Assembly (NCBI RefSeq): GCF_030295385.1
Contig: NZ_AP027079.1
Span: 1,798,001-1,862,000, forward strand
Source: Geothrix oryzae
GTDB lineage: Bacteria > Acidobacteriota > Holophagae > Holophagales > Holophagaceae
Reading direction: 5' to 3'
DNA: 64,000 bases
Within the stretch, counting starts at the first letter, position 1. Each line of letters starts with the position of its first letter. The notes beneath the pieces are model-generated. The model saw nothing but the letters and a program-made list of their open reading frames with translations. It had not been told where the DNA came from and ran no database searches. The position numbers and the translations under genes were made by a program. Shown here piece by piece: positions 53,647-62,088 of this stretch.

Positions 53647-54342
53647 ATGCCCGCCCCCGCGTCCTCTCCGCCCCCTGCCCGCCCCCGCGGCCCCAAGCCC
53701 ACCCGAATGGATGCGGACCAGCTGCTGGACGCAGCCCAGGAGGTCTTCGCACGGGACGGCCTGCGTGCCGCCAGCCTGAGGGCCATCGCCCGGCAGGCGG
53801 GCTGCGACCCCGCCCTGATCTACTACCACTTCGACAGCAAGGAGGCCATGTTCACCGCCCTCCTGGATCGCCGCATCCCGCCCCTGGTCGAGGAGCTGAA
53901 GCGGCTGGCCGATCCATCCGATGGCCGCCACACCGTCCTGCGCCTCTGGGAGGTCCTGGGCATCTACGGCCGGCGCCTAGGCCAGGATCCCGGCCTCCGC
54001 AGCCTCGTGCGCGGCGAGATCGTCCGGGGGACCGAGGGCATCCAGGAATCGATCCAGAGCCGCCTGTTCGGGGCCGCCCTCCAGGTCCGGAGCATCCTCG
54101 AGCAGGGGGTCCAGCGGGGCGAGGTGCGGGAGGGGGTGGATCTGCTCCTCGCCACCTTCTTCTTCGTGAAGCTCCACCTGGAGGTTCTCGATGTGCTGCC
54201 CGTCGTGGCCCCGCGCATCCTGGGGCTGACGCCGGACGAATCCGTGGCCAAGGGCGAACGCGCCTGGCTGGACCTCTACTGGCGGGGCCTCGCCGCCAAC
54301 CCGGCCGCCCCGGTGCCCCCGCTGCCCGACTCCCGCTCCTGA
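53647..54342 (+). CDS. TetR-family transcriptional regulator (CecR-like)
   Basis: 231 residues. After a Pro-rich N-terminus, the HTH is DQLLDAAQEVFARDGLRAASLRAIARQAGCDPALIYYHFDSKEAMF. The C-terminal ligand domain has the layout of CecR/YbiH-type regulators, and the following genes match the E. coli cecR-ybhG-ybhF-ybhS plan. ATG 53647 is preceded by GGAG and by a palindrome that could be its own binding site. Ligand unknown. Confidence 0.9.
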   Translation: MPAPASSPPPARPRGPKPTRMDADQLLDAAQEVFARDGLRAASLRAIARQAGCDPALIYYHFDSKEAMFTALLDRRIPPLVEELKRLADPSDGRHTVLRLWEVLGIYGRRLGQDPGLRSLVRGEIVRGTEGIQESIQSRLFGAALQVRSILEQGVQRGEVREGVDLLLATFFFVKLHLEVLDVLPVVAPRILGLTPDESVAKGERAWLDLYWRGLAANPAAPVPPLPDSRS

Positions 54343-54368
54343 TCCATCCCATCGTTGAAGGATCTCCC

Positions 54369-55319
54369 ATGCGCAAGGCCCTGCTCCTTCTTCCGCTGCT
54401 CCTTCTGGCCTGCCGGCGGGATCCCCGCCCCCTCCTGAACGGCCGGGTCGAGGCCTACCTCACGGACCTCGGTCCCCGGGCCGGAGGACGCCTCGTGGAA
54501 CTCCAGGTCCGCGAAGGCCAGCGCGTGAAGGCGGGGGACCTGTTGGCCCGGGTGGTCGCCGAGGAACTGGACGCCGCCGTGCTCCGCGACCAGGCCGGCT
54601 TCGACAGTGCCGACGCCAAGCGCCTGGAACTGGACCGGGGCACCCGAGCCGAGCAGATCGCCCAGGGTGAAGCCCGGGTGCGCGATGCCGAGGCTGCGGT
54701 GAGGCTCGCCGAAGAGAACCTCCAGCGCACGGCCCTGCTCTTCCGGGACAAGGTGCTCTCCCAGGCCGAGCTGGACCGCGTCACGGCCGAGCGCGATCGG
54801 GCCGCGGCGGCGCTGAACCTGCAGACCAAGGCCCTGGCCGAACTGAAGGCCGGAGCCCGCATCGAACAGCGGCAGGCCGGTTCCGCCGAAGCGCGGAAGG
54901 CCCAGGCCGTGCTGCGGCAGAGCCAGGCCCAGGCCGGCTTCACGGAGGTGCGGGCCCCCTTTGACGGGCTCGTCACTCACCGCCTGCGGGAGCCCGGCAG
55001 CATCCTGGCCCCGGGCCAGCCGGTGCTCACCCTGGCCCGCCTCGACCAGCTGTGGGTGCGGATCTACCTGCCCCAGCCCCTGCAGGGCCAGGCGCGGCTC
55101 GGCTCCCCCGTCACCGTGGAGACGCCGGACAAGCGCATCATCGAGGCCACCCTCGACGAAGTGGCGTCCGAAGCCGAGTTCACGCCGAAGATGGTCGAGA
55201 GCCGCGAAGAACGCGTGAACCTCGTCTACCCCGCCCGGGTGAACCTCAAGGGCGGCTGGGACCAGGGCCTGGTGCCCGGCGTGGCCGTGGATGTCCGCCT
55301 GGGGAGCGCCCGCCCATGA
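54369..55319 (+). CDS. HlyD/YbhG-type membrane-fusion lipoprotein
   Basis: 316 residues. Lipoprotein signal RKALLLLPLLLLAC with acylated Cys at about 15. Then barrel-sandwich hybrid halves (GGRLVELQVREGQRVKAGDLLARV and GFTEVRAPFDGLVTHRLREPGSIL) separated by a long coiled coil (about 65-190). It links the inner-membrane ABC exporter to an outer-membrane channel. AAGGA upstream of ATG 54369; ATGA overlap with the ATPase gene. Confidence 0.9.
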   Translation: MRKALLLLPLLLLACRRDPRPLLNGRVEAYLTDLGPRAGGRLVELQVREGQRVKAGDLLARVVAEELDAAVLRDQAGFDSADAKRLELDRGTRAEQIAQGEARVRDAEAAVRLAEENLQRTALLFRDKVLSQAELDRVTAERDRAAAALNLQTKALAELKAGARIEQRQAGSAEARKAQAVLRQSQAQAGFTEVRAPFDGLVTHRLREPGSILAPGQPVLTLARLDQLWVRIYLPQPLQGQARLGSPVTVETPDKRIIEATLDEVASEAEFTPKMVESREERVNLVYPARVNLKGGWDQGLVPGVAVDVRLGSARP

Positions 55320-56203
55320 TCCTGCTGGAGGCCCGGGACCTCACTTGCCGCTTCGGTCCGAAAGAGGCCGTGAAGGGGCTGGACCTGAGCCTCTCCGAGG
55401 GCGACCTCGTGGGGCTCATCGGCCCCGACGGCGCGGGAAAGACCACCACCTTCCGCATGCTCATCGGCCTGCAGAAGCCTTCCGGCGGAGCGGTGGTCCG
55501 CCACCTGGACCGGCAGGGCGTCAGCTATGTGCCCCAGACCTTCAGCCTCGCCCCCGAACTCACGGTGGCTGAGAACCTGCAGTTCCAGGCGGGCCTCTTC
55601 GGCCTGCCGGATCCCGCCCCCCGGATCCGGCGCCTGCTGGAATCCGTGGACCTGGCCTCGTTCCGGGACCGGCCTTCCGGGGCCCTCTCCGGCGGCATGA
55701 AGCAGAAGCTCTCCCTCTGCACGGCCCTGCTCACGGAGCCGCGCCTCCTCCTCCTGGACGAGCCCACCACGGGCGTGGATCCCGTGAGCCGCCGGGAGTT
55801 CTGGGAGCTGCTGCACGCGGTCCATGACGAGGGCGTGGCCATCCTCTTCTCCACGCCCTACATGGACGAGGCCGAGTACGCCCATCGCATGCTGCTCATG
55901 CACGAAGGCAGGGTCCTCCAGGAAGGGGACCGGGCCTCCTTCCGGCGGGGCCTGCCCGGCCTGATGTTCCGGCTCGTGAGCGCCCGGCGCCGCGAGGTGC
56001 AGGCGGCGCTCGCCGCGCTGGCGCCCCTGGACCTGTTCGCCGAGGGCGAGGTGCTGCGCGTCCGCTTTCCCGACCAGGACCCCGCGCCGCTGCTGGCACG
56101 GCTCTCCGCCCTGCCGGGCGTCGAGCAGGTCCGCCTCGCCGAGACCAGCGTGGAGGATGTCTTCCTCCACGCCCTCGTGGAAGCCGGGGGCGCTCATGGC
56201 TGA
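55316..56203 (+). CDS. ABC transporter ATP-binding protein 1 (YbhF N-half-like)
   Basis: 295 residues. Walker A GPDGAGKTTT (about 36-44), signature LSGGMKQKLSL, Walker B LLLLDEPTTGVDP, and a C-terminal DUF4162-like tail. It powers export with the second ATPase and the permease. In E. coli YbhF the two ATPase halves are one protein; here they are separate genes overlapping by 8 bases. Confidence 0.92.
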   Translation: MILLEARDLTCRFGPKEAVKGLDLSLSEGDLVGLIGPDGAGKTTTFRMLIGLQKPSGGAVVRHLDRQGVSYVPQTFSLAPELTVAENLQFQAGLFGLPDPAPRIRRLLESVDLASFRDRPSGALSGGMKQKLSLCTALLTEPRLLLLDEPTTGVDPVSRREFWELLHAVHDEGVAILFSTPYMDEAEYAHRMLLMHEGRVLQEGDRASFRRGLPGLMFRLVSARRREVQAALAALAPLDLFAEGEVLRVRFPDQDPAPLLARLSALPGVEQVRLAETSVEDVFLHALVEAGGAHG

Positions 56204-57125
56204 GCCGATCCTGCAGGTCCGGGGCCTCACGCGCCGCTATGGCGACTTCACCGCCGTCTCGGAGCTCAGCTTCGAGATCCAGCCCGGGGAGATCTTCGGC
56301 TTCCTCGGGCCCAACGGCGCCGGAAAGAGCACCACCATCCGCATGCTCTGCGGCGTGCTGGCGCCCAGCGCGGGCGAGGCCCGGGCCCTGGGCCGCGACC
56401 TGTTCACCGAGGCGGACCAGGTGCGGGGGCGCATGGGCTACATGAGCCAGAAATCCAGCCTGCTGACGGATCTCACGGTGACGGAGAACCTCCGGTTCTT
56501 CGGGGGCCTCTACGGCCTCGAAGGCCCGCGGCTGGCCTCCGAAGTCGATTTCCGCCTGAGGGAGATGCAGGTCTGGGCCCACCGGGACCTGCTCGTGGCC
56601 AAGCTCTCCACCGGCGAACGGCAGCGGGTGGCGCTGGCGGCGGCCACCCTCCACCGGCCGGAGGTGCTCTTCCTGGACGAGCCCACCAGCGGCGTGGATC
56701 CCCTGCGACGGAGGCTCTTCTGGGAGGCCATGGACGAACTCGTGGCGGAGGGCATGAGCATCCTCGTCACCACCCACAACCTGGCCGAAGCCGACCAGTG
56801 CGATCGCCTGGCCTTCATCCTCGGCGGAAAGCTCATGGCCTACGGGCGCCCGCGGGCCCTCAAGGAAGGCCTGGGCCGCCAGGTGATCGAGCTGCGCGCC
56901 GAGGGCTTCCGGGCCCTGCGGGCCGCGGCCCGGGCCCGCCCCGAAGTGCTCGCCGCCGAGCTGCTGGGGCGCAGTGTGCGCCTCTCCCTCCCGGCCGAGG
57001 CCGATCCCTCCGCGCTGCTCGCGGCGCTCCGGCAGGCCGGCCACGCCTTCGAGGCCCTCCCGCCGGAGCTGCCCTCCCTCGAGGACCTGTTCGTGGATCT
57101 CGTCCAGCGCTCTCGCGCCGCCTAG
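56196..57125 (+). CDS. ABC transporter ATP-binding protein 2 (YbhF C-half-like)
   Basis: 309 residues. Walker A GPNGAGKSTT near residue 42, a degenerate signature LSTGERQRVAL (Thr in place of Gly), Walker B VLFLDEPTSGVDP, and a C-terminal tail domain. ATG 56196 overlaps the end of ATPase 1 by 8 bases, supporting coupled translation and a heterodimeric ATPase. Confidence 0.92.
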   Translation: MAEPILQVRGLTRRYGDFTAVSELSFEIQPGEIFGFLGPNGAGKSTTIRMLCGVLAPSAGEARALGRDLFTEADQVRGRMGYMSQKSSLLTDLTVTENLRFFGGLYGLEGPRLASEVDFRLREMQVWAHRDLLVAKLSTGERQRVALAAATLHRPEVLFLDEPTSGVDPLRRRLFWEAMDELVAEGMSILVTTHNLAEADQCDRLAFILGGKLMAYGRPRALKEGLGRQVIELRAEGFRALRAAARARPEVLAAELLGRSVRLSLPAEADPSALLAALRQAGHAFEALPPELPSLEDLFVDLVQRSRAA

Positions 57126-57133
57126 GAGCGACC

Positions 57134-58261
57134 ATGTGGAACCGCATCAAAGCCCTGGTCTGGAAGGAATTCCTGCAGCTGCGCCGGGACCGGATGACCC
57201 TGGCCTTCACGCTGGGCATGCCCCTCATGCAGCTCATCATCTTCGGCTTCGCCATCAACTACGATGTGAAGCACATGCCGGCGGCGGTGCTGGACGAGTC
57301 CCGGAGCCAGGAGAGCCGCAGCTTCGTGGATGGCCTGGTGGCCACCCAGTATTTCGATGTGAAGGCCCATGTCGCCTCCGAGGCTGAGCTCCGCGCCGCT
57401 CTGGACCGCGGCCGCGCCCAGGTGGGCGTGTGGTTCCCGCCGGACTACGCCCGCCGCATCCGGTCGGGCCTGACCGGCGAGGTGATGATCCTCGTGGATG
57501 GCTCCAGTCCCACCACGGCGGGCAGCGCCATGTCGACGGCCGCCGGCGTGGGCCAGCTCCGCAACACTCAGCTGCTGTACGACCGCATGGGCTACGGAGG
57601 CGCCGCCAAGCCCGTGATGCCCGTGGAGGTGCGGATCCGGCCCTGGTACAACCCGGATCTCCGCAGCCCCACCTTCATCGTGCCGGGCCTGGTGGGGGTG
57701 ATCCTCTCCATGACCTGCATCATGTTCGCGGCCAACGCCATCGTGCGCGAGAAGGAGCGCGGCACGCTGGACCAGGTGCTCGTCACCCCGGTGACGCCCA
57801 TGGAGCTGTTCGCCGGCAAGATCATCCCCGTGGTGGTGATGGCCTACGCCCAGATGACCGTGCTGTTCGGCGTCGCCCACCTCTTCTTCGATGTGCCCGT
57901 GGCGGGATCCGTCATCCTCCTCTACCTGATGACCGGGCTCTTCATCGTCGCCATGCTCGGCATCGGCATCCGCATCTCCACCACGGCCCAGAGCCAGGGC
58001 CAGAGCGCCCAGATGAGCATGCTCACCTTCCTGCCCTTCGTGTTCCTCAGCGGCTACATCTTCCCCCGGGAGGGCATGCCCCTGCCGTTCTTCCTCCTCG
58101 GCGAGATCATGCCGCTCACCCACTTCCTCATCATCATCCGAGCGGTGGTACTGCGGGGCGCGGGCCTCGAGGCCTTCTGGCCGGAGGTGCTCAAGCTGCT
58201 GGGCCTCTCGGCCGTCATCTGGACCATGGCCCTGCGGAGCATGAAGCGGGCCGAGGCCTGA
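57134..58261 (+). CDS. ABC-2 type permease (YbhS-like)
   Basis: 375 residues. TM1 about 25-45 (MTLAFTLGMPLMQLIIFGFAI), a periplasmic domain of about 130 residues, then five membrane segments, with EKERGTLDQVLVTPVTPMEL as the typical coupling helix before TM3. E. coli has two permeases (YbhS, YbhR); only one follows here, so it may form a homodimer. The next gene is on the other strand. Confidence 0.92.
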   Translation: MWNRIKALVWKEFLQLRRDRMTLAFTLGMPLMQLIIFGFAINYDVKHMPAAVLDESRSQESRSFVDGLVATQYFDVKAHVASEAELRAALDRGRAQVGVWFPPDYARRIRSGLTGEVMILVDGSSPTTAGSAMSTAAGVGQLRNTQLLYDRMGYGGAAKPVMPVEVRIRPWYNPDLRSPTFIVPGLVGVILSMTCIMFAANAIVREKERGTLDQVLVTPVTPMELFAGKIIPVVVMAYAQMTVLFGVAHLFFDVPVAGSVILLYLMTGLFIVAMLGIGIRISTTAQSQGQSAQMSMLTFLPFVFLSGYIFPREGMPLPFFLLGEIMPLTHFLIIIRAVVLRGAGLEAFWPEVLKLLGLSAVIWTMALRSMKRAEA

Positions 58262-58264
58262 TGT

Positions 58265-59062
58265 TCAATCGAAACGATAGCTGGCCAGGCTGAGGTTGCC
58301 GAGCTGCCAGCCGTCAAACAGCTTTTCCGGCGCGGCCAACTTTCCCGCGGTCCCGGAGGCCCCGAGGGCCACGAAGAGGGGATCCAGATGTTCGGAGGTC
58401 GGCACGGATTCCGCCGCACCCGGGGCCGACCGCCACTCCCCGAGCGCCTCGGCGTCCTGGGCCGCCAGGCGGGCATCCACCCAGGCCTGGAAGCCATTGG
58501 CCCAGGGCTCGGGGCCGGAGGCGTCCTGCCAATCCAGGCGGCGGAGGTTATGCACCACGCCGCCGCTACCGAGGATCAGGACGCCGCGCTCACGCAGCGG
58601 GGCCAGGGCCCGTCCCGCCGCCAGGAGCCGTTCCGGCGTCCGGGGCCGGGGGAGGGACAGCTGCACCACCGGCAAAGTGGCCTCCGGGGCGAGGTAGCGC
58701 AGCGGCACCCAGGCCCCGTGATCGAGGGGGCGTTGGGGGTCCAGTTGAGTCTCCAGGCCCGCGGCCTGAAGCAGGCTGGCGGCCTCCCGGGCCAGGCCCG
58801 GGGAACCCGGGGCCGGATAGTCCAGGGCATACAGCGCCTCGGGGAATCCCCCAAAATCGTGCATGACGCCCGGCCGCTCGGCCGAGGAGAGCCGGAACGG
58901 ACCCGCGGCTTCCCAGTGGGCCGAGCAGACCAGGATGGCCCGCACGGGTGGCAGCCTCCGGCCGAGGTCCGAGACGGCCTGCCCCCAGGCGCCCCCATCC
59001 AGGGCGAGCATGGGGGATCCGTGCGCGAGGAACAGGGAGGGAAGCGGGGCCGAAGCGTCCAT
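58265..59062 (-). CDS. Extradiol dioxygenase family protein (YgiD/4,5-DOPA dioxygenase-like)
   Basis: 265 residues, class III extradiol dioxygenase fold. Metal-binding and active-site His appear in FLAHGSPMLAL, VCSAHWEAAGP, PLDHGAWVPLRYL and GSGGVVHNLRRL, the usual YgiD/LigB-like pattern. It may cleave catechols such as DOPA; the physiological substrate is unknown. I prefer ATG 59062 (AGGA 7 bases upstream) over ATG 59083. Confidence 0.88.
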   Translation of the reverse strand: MDASAPLPSLFLAHGSPMLALDGGAWGQAVSDLGRRLPPVRAILVCSAHWEAAGPFRLSSAERPGVMHDFGGFPEALYALDYPAPGSPGLAREAASLLQAAGLETQLDPQRPLDHGAWVPLRYLAPEATLPVVQLSLPRPRTPERLLAAGRALAPLRERGVLILGSGGVVHNLRRLDWQDASGPEPWANGFQAWVDARLAAQDAEALGEWRSAPGAAESVPTSEHLDPLFVALGASGTAGKLAAPEKLFDGWQLGNLSLASYRFD

Positions 59063-59187
59063 GGAGAAATCCTGGCAGGCCATTTTACATGTTTCAACTT
59101 CTTTTTTGCCTCTCGCGGTCGCGCTCTCCGGTGCCGATGGAGCAAGTGAGGGGATAAGCTAAAGTAGATCACTTTCTGGAGCCCGCA

Positions 59188-59916
59188 TTGAACCTCAGGC
59201 TTGGCGTCAACATCGACCATGTGGCCACCCTCCGGCAGGCCCGGGGAGGGCATGAGCCCGAACCCGTCGCCGCCGCCCTGCTGGCCCAGAGCGCCGGGGC
59301 CCACGGCATCACGGTCCACCTCCGGGGCGATCGCCGCCACATCCAGGACCGCGACCTCCGTCTTCTCAAGGAGGTGCTGGCGGTGCCGCTGAATGTCGAG
59401 TGTGCGGCCACCCCCGAGGCCCTGGAGGCGGTCATTCCCGCCCGCCCCTCCTGGGTGACGCTGGTCCCCGAAAGCCGCGAGGAGCTCACCACCCAGGGCG
59501 GCCTGGATGCCATCTTCCTCCAGGGCATGCTGCGCCCCGTGCTGCGGGAACTGCGCAGCGCCGGCATCCGCGTGAGCCTGTTCGTGGATCCGGTGCTCGA
59601 CCAGGTGAAGATGGCCGCCAAGCTCGAAGCCGATGCGGTGGAGCTGAACACGGGGGTCTACAGCGACCTGCCCATGGATTCCGACGCCACGGCGGAGCTG
59701 GCCCGCATCCGTGACGCCGCCCGCCTGGGCAGCCGCCTCGGCCTGCGCGTCCTGGCGGGCCACGGGCTGAATCTGCAGAATGTGGGTCCCATCGCGGCCA
59801 TCCCCGAGGTCGAGGAGCTGAACATCGGGCACAGCCTCATCGGGAGGGCCGTGCTGGTGGGACTGGAGCGGGCCGTGGAGGAGATGCTCGGCGCCGTGGT
59901 GGAAGCCCGGCCGTGA
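59188..59916 (+). CDS. pdxJ: Pyridoxine 5'-phosphate synthase
   Basis: 242 residues, TIM barrel. It condenses deoxyxylulose-5-phosphate with 3-amino-1-hydroxyacetone phosphate to make pyridoxine phosphate. Seen: LGVNIDHVATLRQARGG at the start, GITVHLRGDRRHIQDRDL, and the C-terminal LAGHGLNLQNV plus LNIGHSLIGRAV. Start TTG 59188 with GGAG upstream. Its stop overlaps the start of the receiver gene (GTGA), so a vitamin B6 gene heads a signalling operon. Confidence 0.95.
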   Translation: MNLRLGVNIDHVATLRQARGGHEPEPVAAALLAQSAGAHGITVHLRGDRRHIQDRDLRLLKEVLAVPLNVECAATPEALEAVIPARPSWVTLVPESREELTTQGGLDAIFLQGMLRPVLRELRSAGIRVSLFVDPVLDQVKMAAKLEADAVELNTGVYSDLPMDSDATAELARIRDAARLGSRLGLRVLAGHGLNLQNVGPIAAIPEVEELNIGHSLIGRAVLVGLERAVEEMLGAVVEARP

Positions 59917-60293
59917 GTACCGTCCTGGTGGTCGACGACGATTCCGAGGTCCGGCTGGTCCTCCGGGAATACATCGAGATGGCCGGGCATCGCGTCCTTG
60001 AGGCCACCGACGCGAGTTCCGCCCGCCGGGCCCTGGCTCAGGAGCCGGTGAACCTGGTGTTCCTGGATGTCCTGATGCCCGGCGAGAGCGGCGCCGCGCT
60101 GTGCCATTCCATCAAGGACGATCCGGAGTGCCAGGGCATCAAGGTCGTGCTCCTCACGGGCTACGACGGCGAGTCGGCCTGGCGGGAGGGGCTTCGCAGC
60201 GGTGCGGACATCTTCGCCGTGAAGCCCATCACCCGGGAACGGATCCATGTCCTGCTGCAGGAACTGCTCGCCCCGGTCGAGGGGCAGCCATGA
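59913..60293 (+). CDS. Single-domain CheY-like response regulator
   Basis: 126 residues, receiver domain only. Acidic residues in VLVVDDDSEVR, phospho-acceptor Asp in LVFLDVLMPGESG, Thr in VVLLTGYDG and Lys in FAVKPITRE. With no output domain it must act by binding a partner. It overlaps pdxJ and the next gene by 4 bases each, and two genes downstream lies a CheZ-like phosphatase that could dephosphorylate it. Start GTG 59913. Confidence 0.9.
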   Translation: MSTVLVVDDDSEVRLVLREYIEMAGHRVLEATDASSARRALAQEPVNLVFLDVLMPGESGAALCHSIKDDPECQGIKVVLLTGYDGESAWREGLRSGADIFAVKPITRERIHVLLQELLAPVEGQP

Positions 60294-61108
60294 GCAACCT
60301 GCGCGGCACCCTGGAAAGCATCTCCCTGACGGATGTGGCGCAGCTGCTCCATGTCAACCGCAAGACGGGCATGCTCCAAGTCAGCTCCGGCAAGGTGAGC
60401 GGCGTGCTGTATTTCTCGCGCGGCGAAGTGATCCATGCGGAGACCCTGTCCACCCGGGGCGAGCCCGCCGCCTTCGAGATCCTGGAGTGGGTGTCCGGCC
60501 AGTTCGAGTTCCTCACCACCCAGCTCCAGATCCCGGTGACGATCCGCCGCACGGTGCCCGACCTGCTCATGGATTCCGCGCGGATCCAGGACAGCCGGAA
60601 GCGCCTCAACACCATCTTCCCCCGCCTCACGGCGGTGCCCTGGCCCACCCTGCCGGCCCCGCAGCTCTTGGAGGGCCTCAAGCTCTTCGCCGAGGAACGC
60701 CGCGTCCTGCCCTTCTTCGACGGCTACCGCGACTTCCAGGAAATCATGGCGGCCTCCGGCCAGCACGATGTGGCCGTCCTCCAGGCGGCCTCCATCCTCA
60801 AGGACGCCGGCCGACTGGATGTGCTGGAGCCCGACGCCCATGTGGCCGTCACCCAGCTGAAGACGGGCCTCTTCCGCAAGGGGGACCACCTCGAACTGCC
60901 CAAGGCCATGGAGGGCTGGTGGACCGTGGTGGGGCCCTACCGCCACGGCGTCCGGAACCTGCGCATCATCTGGCCCAAGGGCCCGGCGGTGGAGCGGGTG
61001 GAGTTCGTGCCCGGCCTGCCCGACAAGCAGGTGGCCATCCCGCGAGAACTCATGCAGGCCTGGGGGCTGGCCGAAGGTACGCATGTGAAGGTGCGGCCCG
61101 CACCCTGA
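60290..61108 (+). CDS. DUF4388 (PatA-like) domain protein
   Basis: 272 residues. The N-terminal DUF4388 domain (about 1-110, MSNLRGTLESISLTDVAQLLHVNRKTGMLQV) is found in signalling proteins of delta-proteobacteria, cyanobacteria (PatA) and Acidobacteria, often beside receivers and gliding or polarity factors. The C-terminal half has no recognised fold and ends in a small beta-rich domain (KQVAIPRELMQAWGLAEGTHVKVR) like a swapped-hairpin barrel. ATGA overlap with the receiver gene. Confidence 0.85.
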   Translation: MSNLRGTLESISLTDVAQLLHVNRKTGMLQVSSGKVSGVLYFSRGEVIHAETLSTRGEPAAFEILEWVSGQFEFLTTQLQIPVTIRRTVPDLLMDSARIQDSRKRLNTIFPRLTAVPWPTLPAPQLLEGLKLFAEERRVLPFFDGYRDFQEIMAASGQHDVAVLQAASILKDAGRLDVLEPDAHVAVTQLKTGLFRKGDHLELPKAMEGWWTVVGPYRHGVRNLRIIWPKGPAVERVEFVPGLPDKQVAIPRELMQAWGLAEGTHVKVRPAP

Positions 61109-61126
61109 GGGCGCCCTGGAGTTTCC

Positions 61127-62056
61127 ATGACCGATGCCCCCGACGACCAGATTCCGACCAGCGGCTCCGACGCCTTGGTGGCCGAGTTCCAGGCCCGCCG
61201 GGAGCGCCTTGACCAGCGGCTCATCACCCTCGAGGAGCTGATCGGGGACCTCCGCCGGGACCTCCAGGGGGATTCCCAGGCCAGCCTCCTGCGCCTGGCC
61301 CAGGCCGCCCGGGACATGGCCAACGGTCAGGTGTACCAAAAGATCGACATCGAGGCCAAGGGCGAACTGGGGGCGCTCGTCTCCAGCATCAACCAGACCC
61401 TCCTCAACCTGCAGCAGCTGGATGCCTCGGTGAAGCACCAGAGCACCCAGGTGCCGGAACTGGCTGCCCAGCTCGACGCCATCACCTCGGATACCGAAGA
61501 GGCCACCCAGAGCGTCATGAACCGCCTGGATAAGCTCATGGCCGCCAGCGACGACGCCACGCGAAGCCTCGAGGCCTGCCAGAAGGGCCTGAACGAACAG
61601 AGCCAGCGGCAGAGCCACCTGCAGGAGTCGGTCGCCGGCTTCCTGGACCGGGCCGCGGGCGGTGAAGATCGGACCGCCCTGGCCCAGGAAGTGCTCGAAT
61701 TCCTCTTCGCCCAGCAGGTCACGGCTCCGGCCGCAGCGACGGACCTGGCCCCCACGAAGGCCCTGCTCCAGCAGGTGAGCGACGAGGCCTTCGAGATCCT
61801 CAACATCCTCCAGTTCCAGGACATCACGCGCCAGAAGATCGAGAAGGTCGTGATCCTCCTCAAGCAGTTCCAGAGCGGCCTCAACCGGCTGCTGGTGATC
61901 TTCAACATCCATTCCGGCGCCATGTCCGGCGAGGGCTTCGCCGAGCGCCGCGTGGCCACCCAGGACCACATCTTCGAGACCAGTCTGGAGGCCGACAGCC
62001 GCAAGGACAGCGTCGACGACATCATCGCCCAGTTCAAGAAGACCGGCGGAAACTGA
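61127..62056 (+). CDS. CheZ-like phosphatase with a soluble HAMP-like domain
   Basis: 309 residues, highly helical, no membrane segment. About 60-105 reads as a HAMP domain (ARDMANGQVYQKIDIEAKGELGALVSSINQTL). The catalytic CheZ helix is ILQFQDITRQKIEKVVILL, with Asp232 and Gln236 spaced as D143/Q147 of E. coli CheZ. The C-terminus SVDDIIAQFKK resembles the CheY-binding amphipathic tail (QVDDLLASLGF). It would dephosphorylate a CheY-like protein, most obviously the receiver encoded two genes upstream. Confidence 0.82.
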   Translation: MTDAPDDQIPTSGSDALVAEFQARRERLDQRLITLEELIGDLRRDLQGDSQASLLRLAQAARDMANGQVYQKIDIEAKGELGALVSSINQTLLNLQQLDASVKHQSTQVPELAAQLDAITSDTEEATQSVMNRLDKLMAASDDATRSLEACQKGLNEQSQRQSHLQESVAGFLDRAAGGEDRTALAQEVLEFLFAQQVTAPAAATDLAPTKALLQQVSDEAFEILNILQFQDITRQKIEKVVILLKQFQSGLNRLLVIFNIHSGAMSGEGFAERRVATQDHIFETSLEADSRKDSVDDIIAQFKKTGGN

Positions 62057-62088
62057 CGGCCGGGGCCCAGCCGATCAGACCAAACCGA

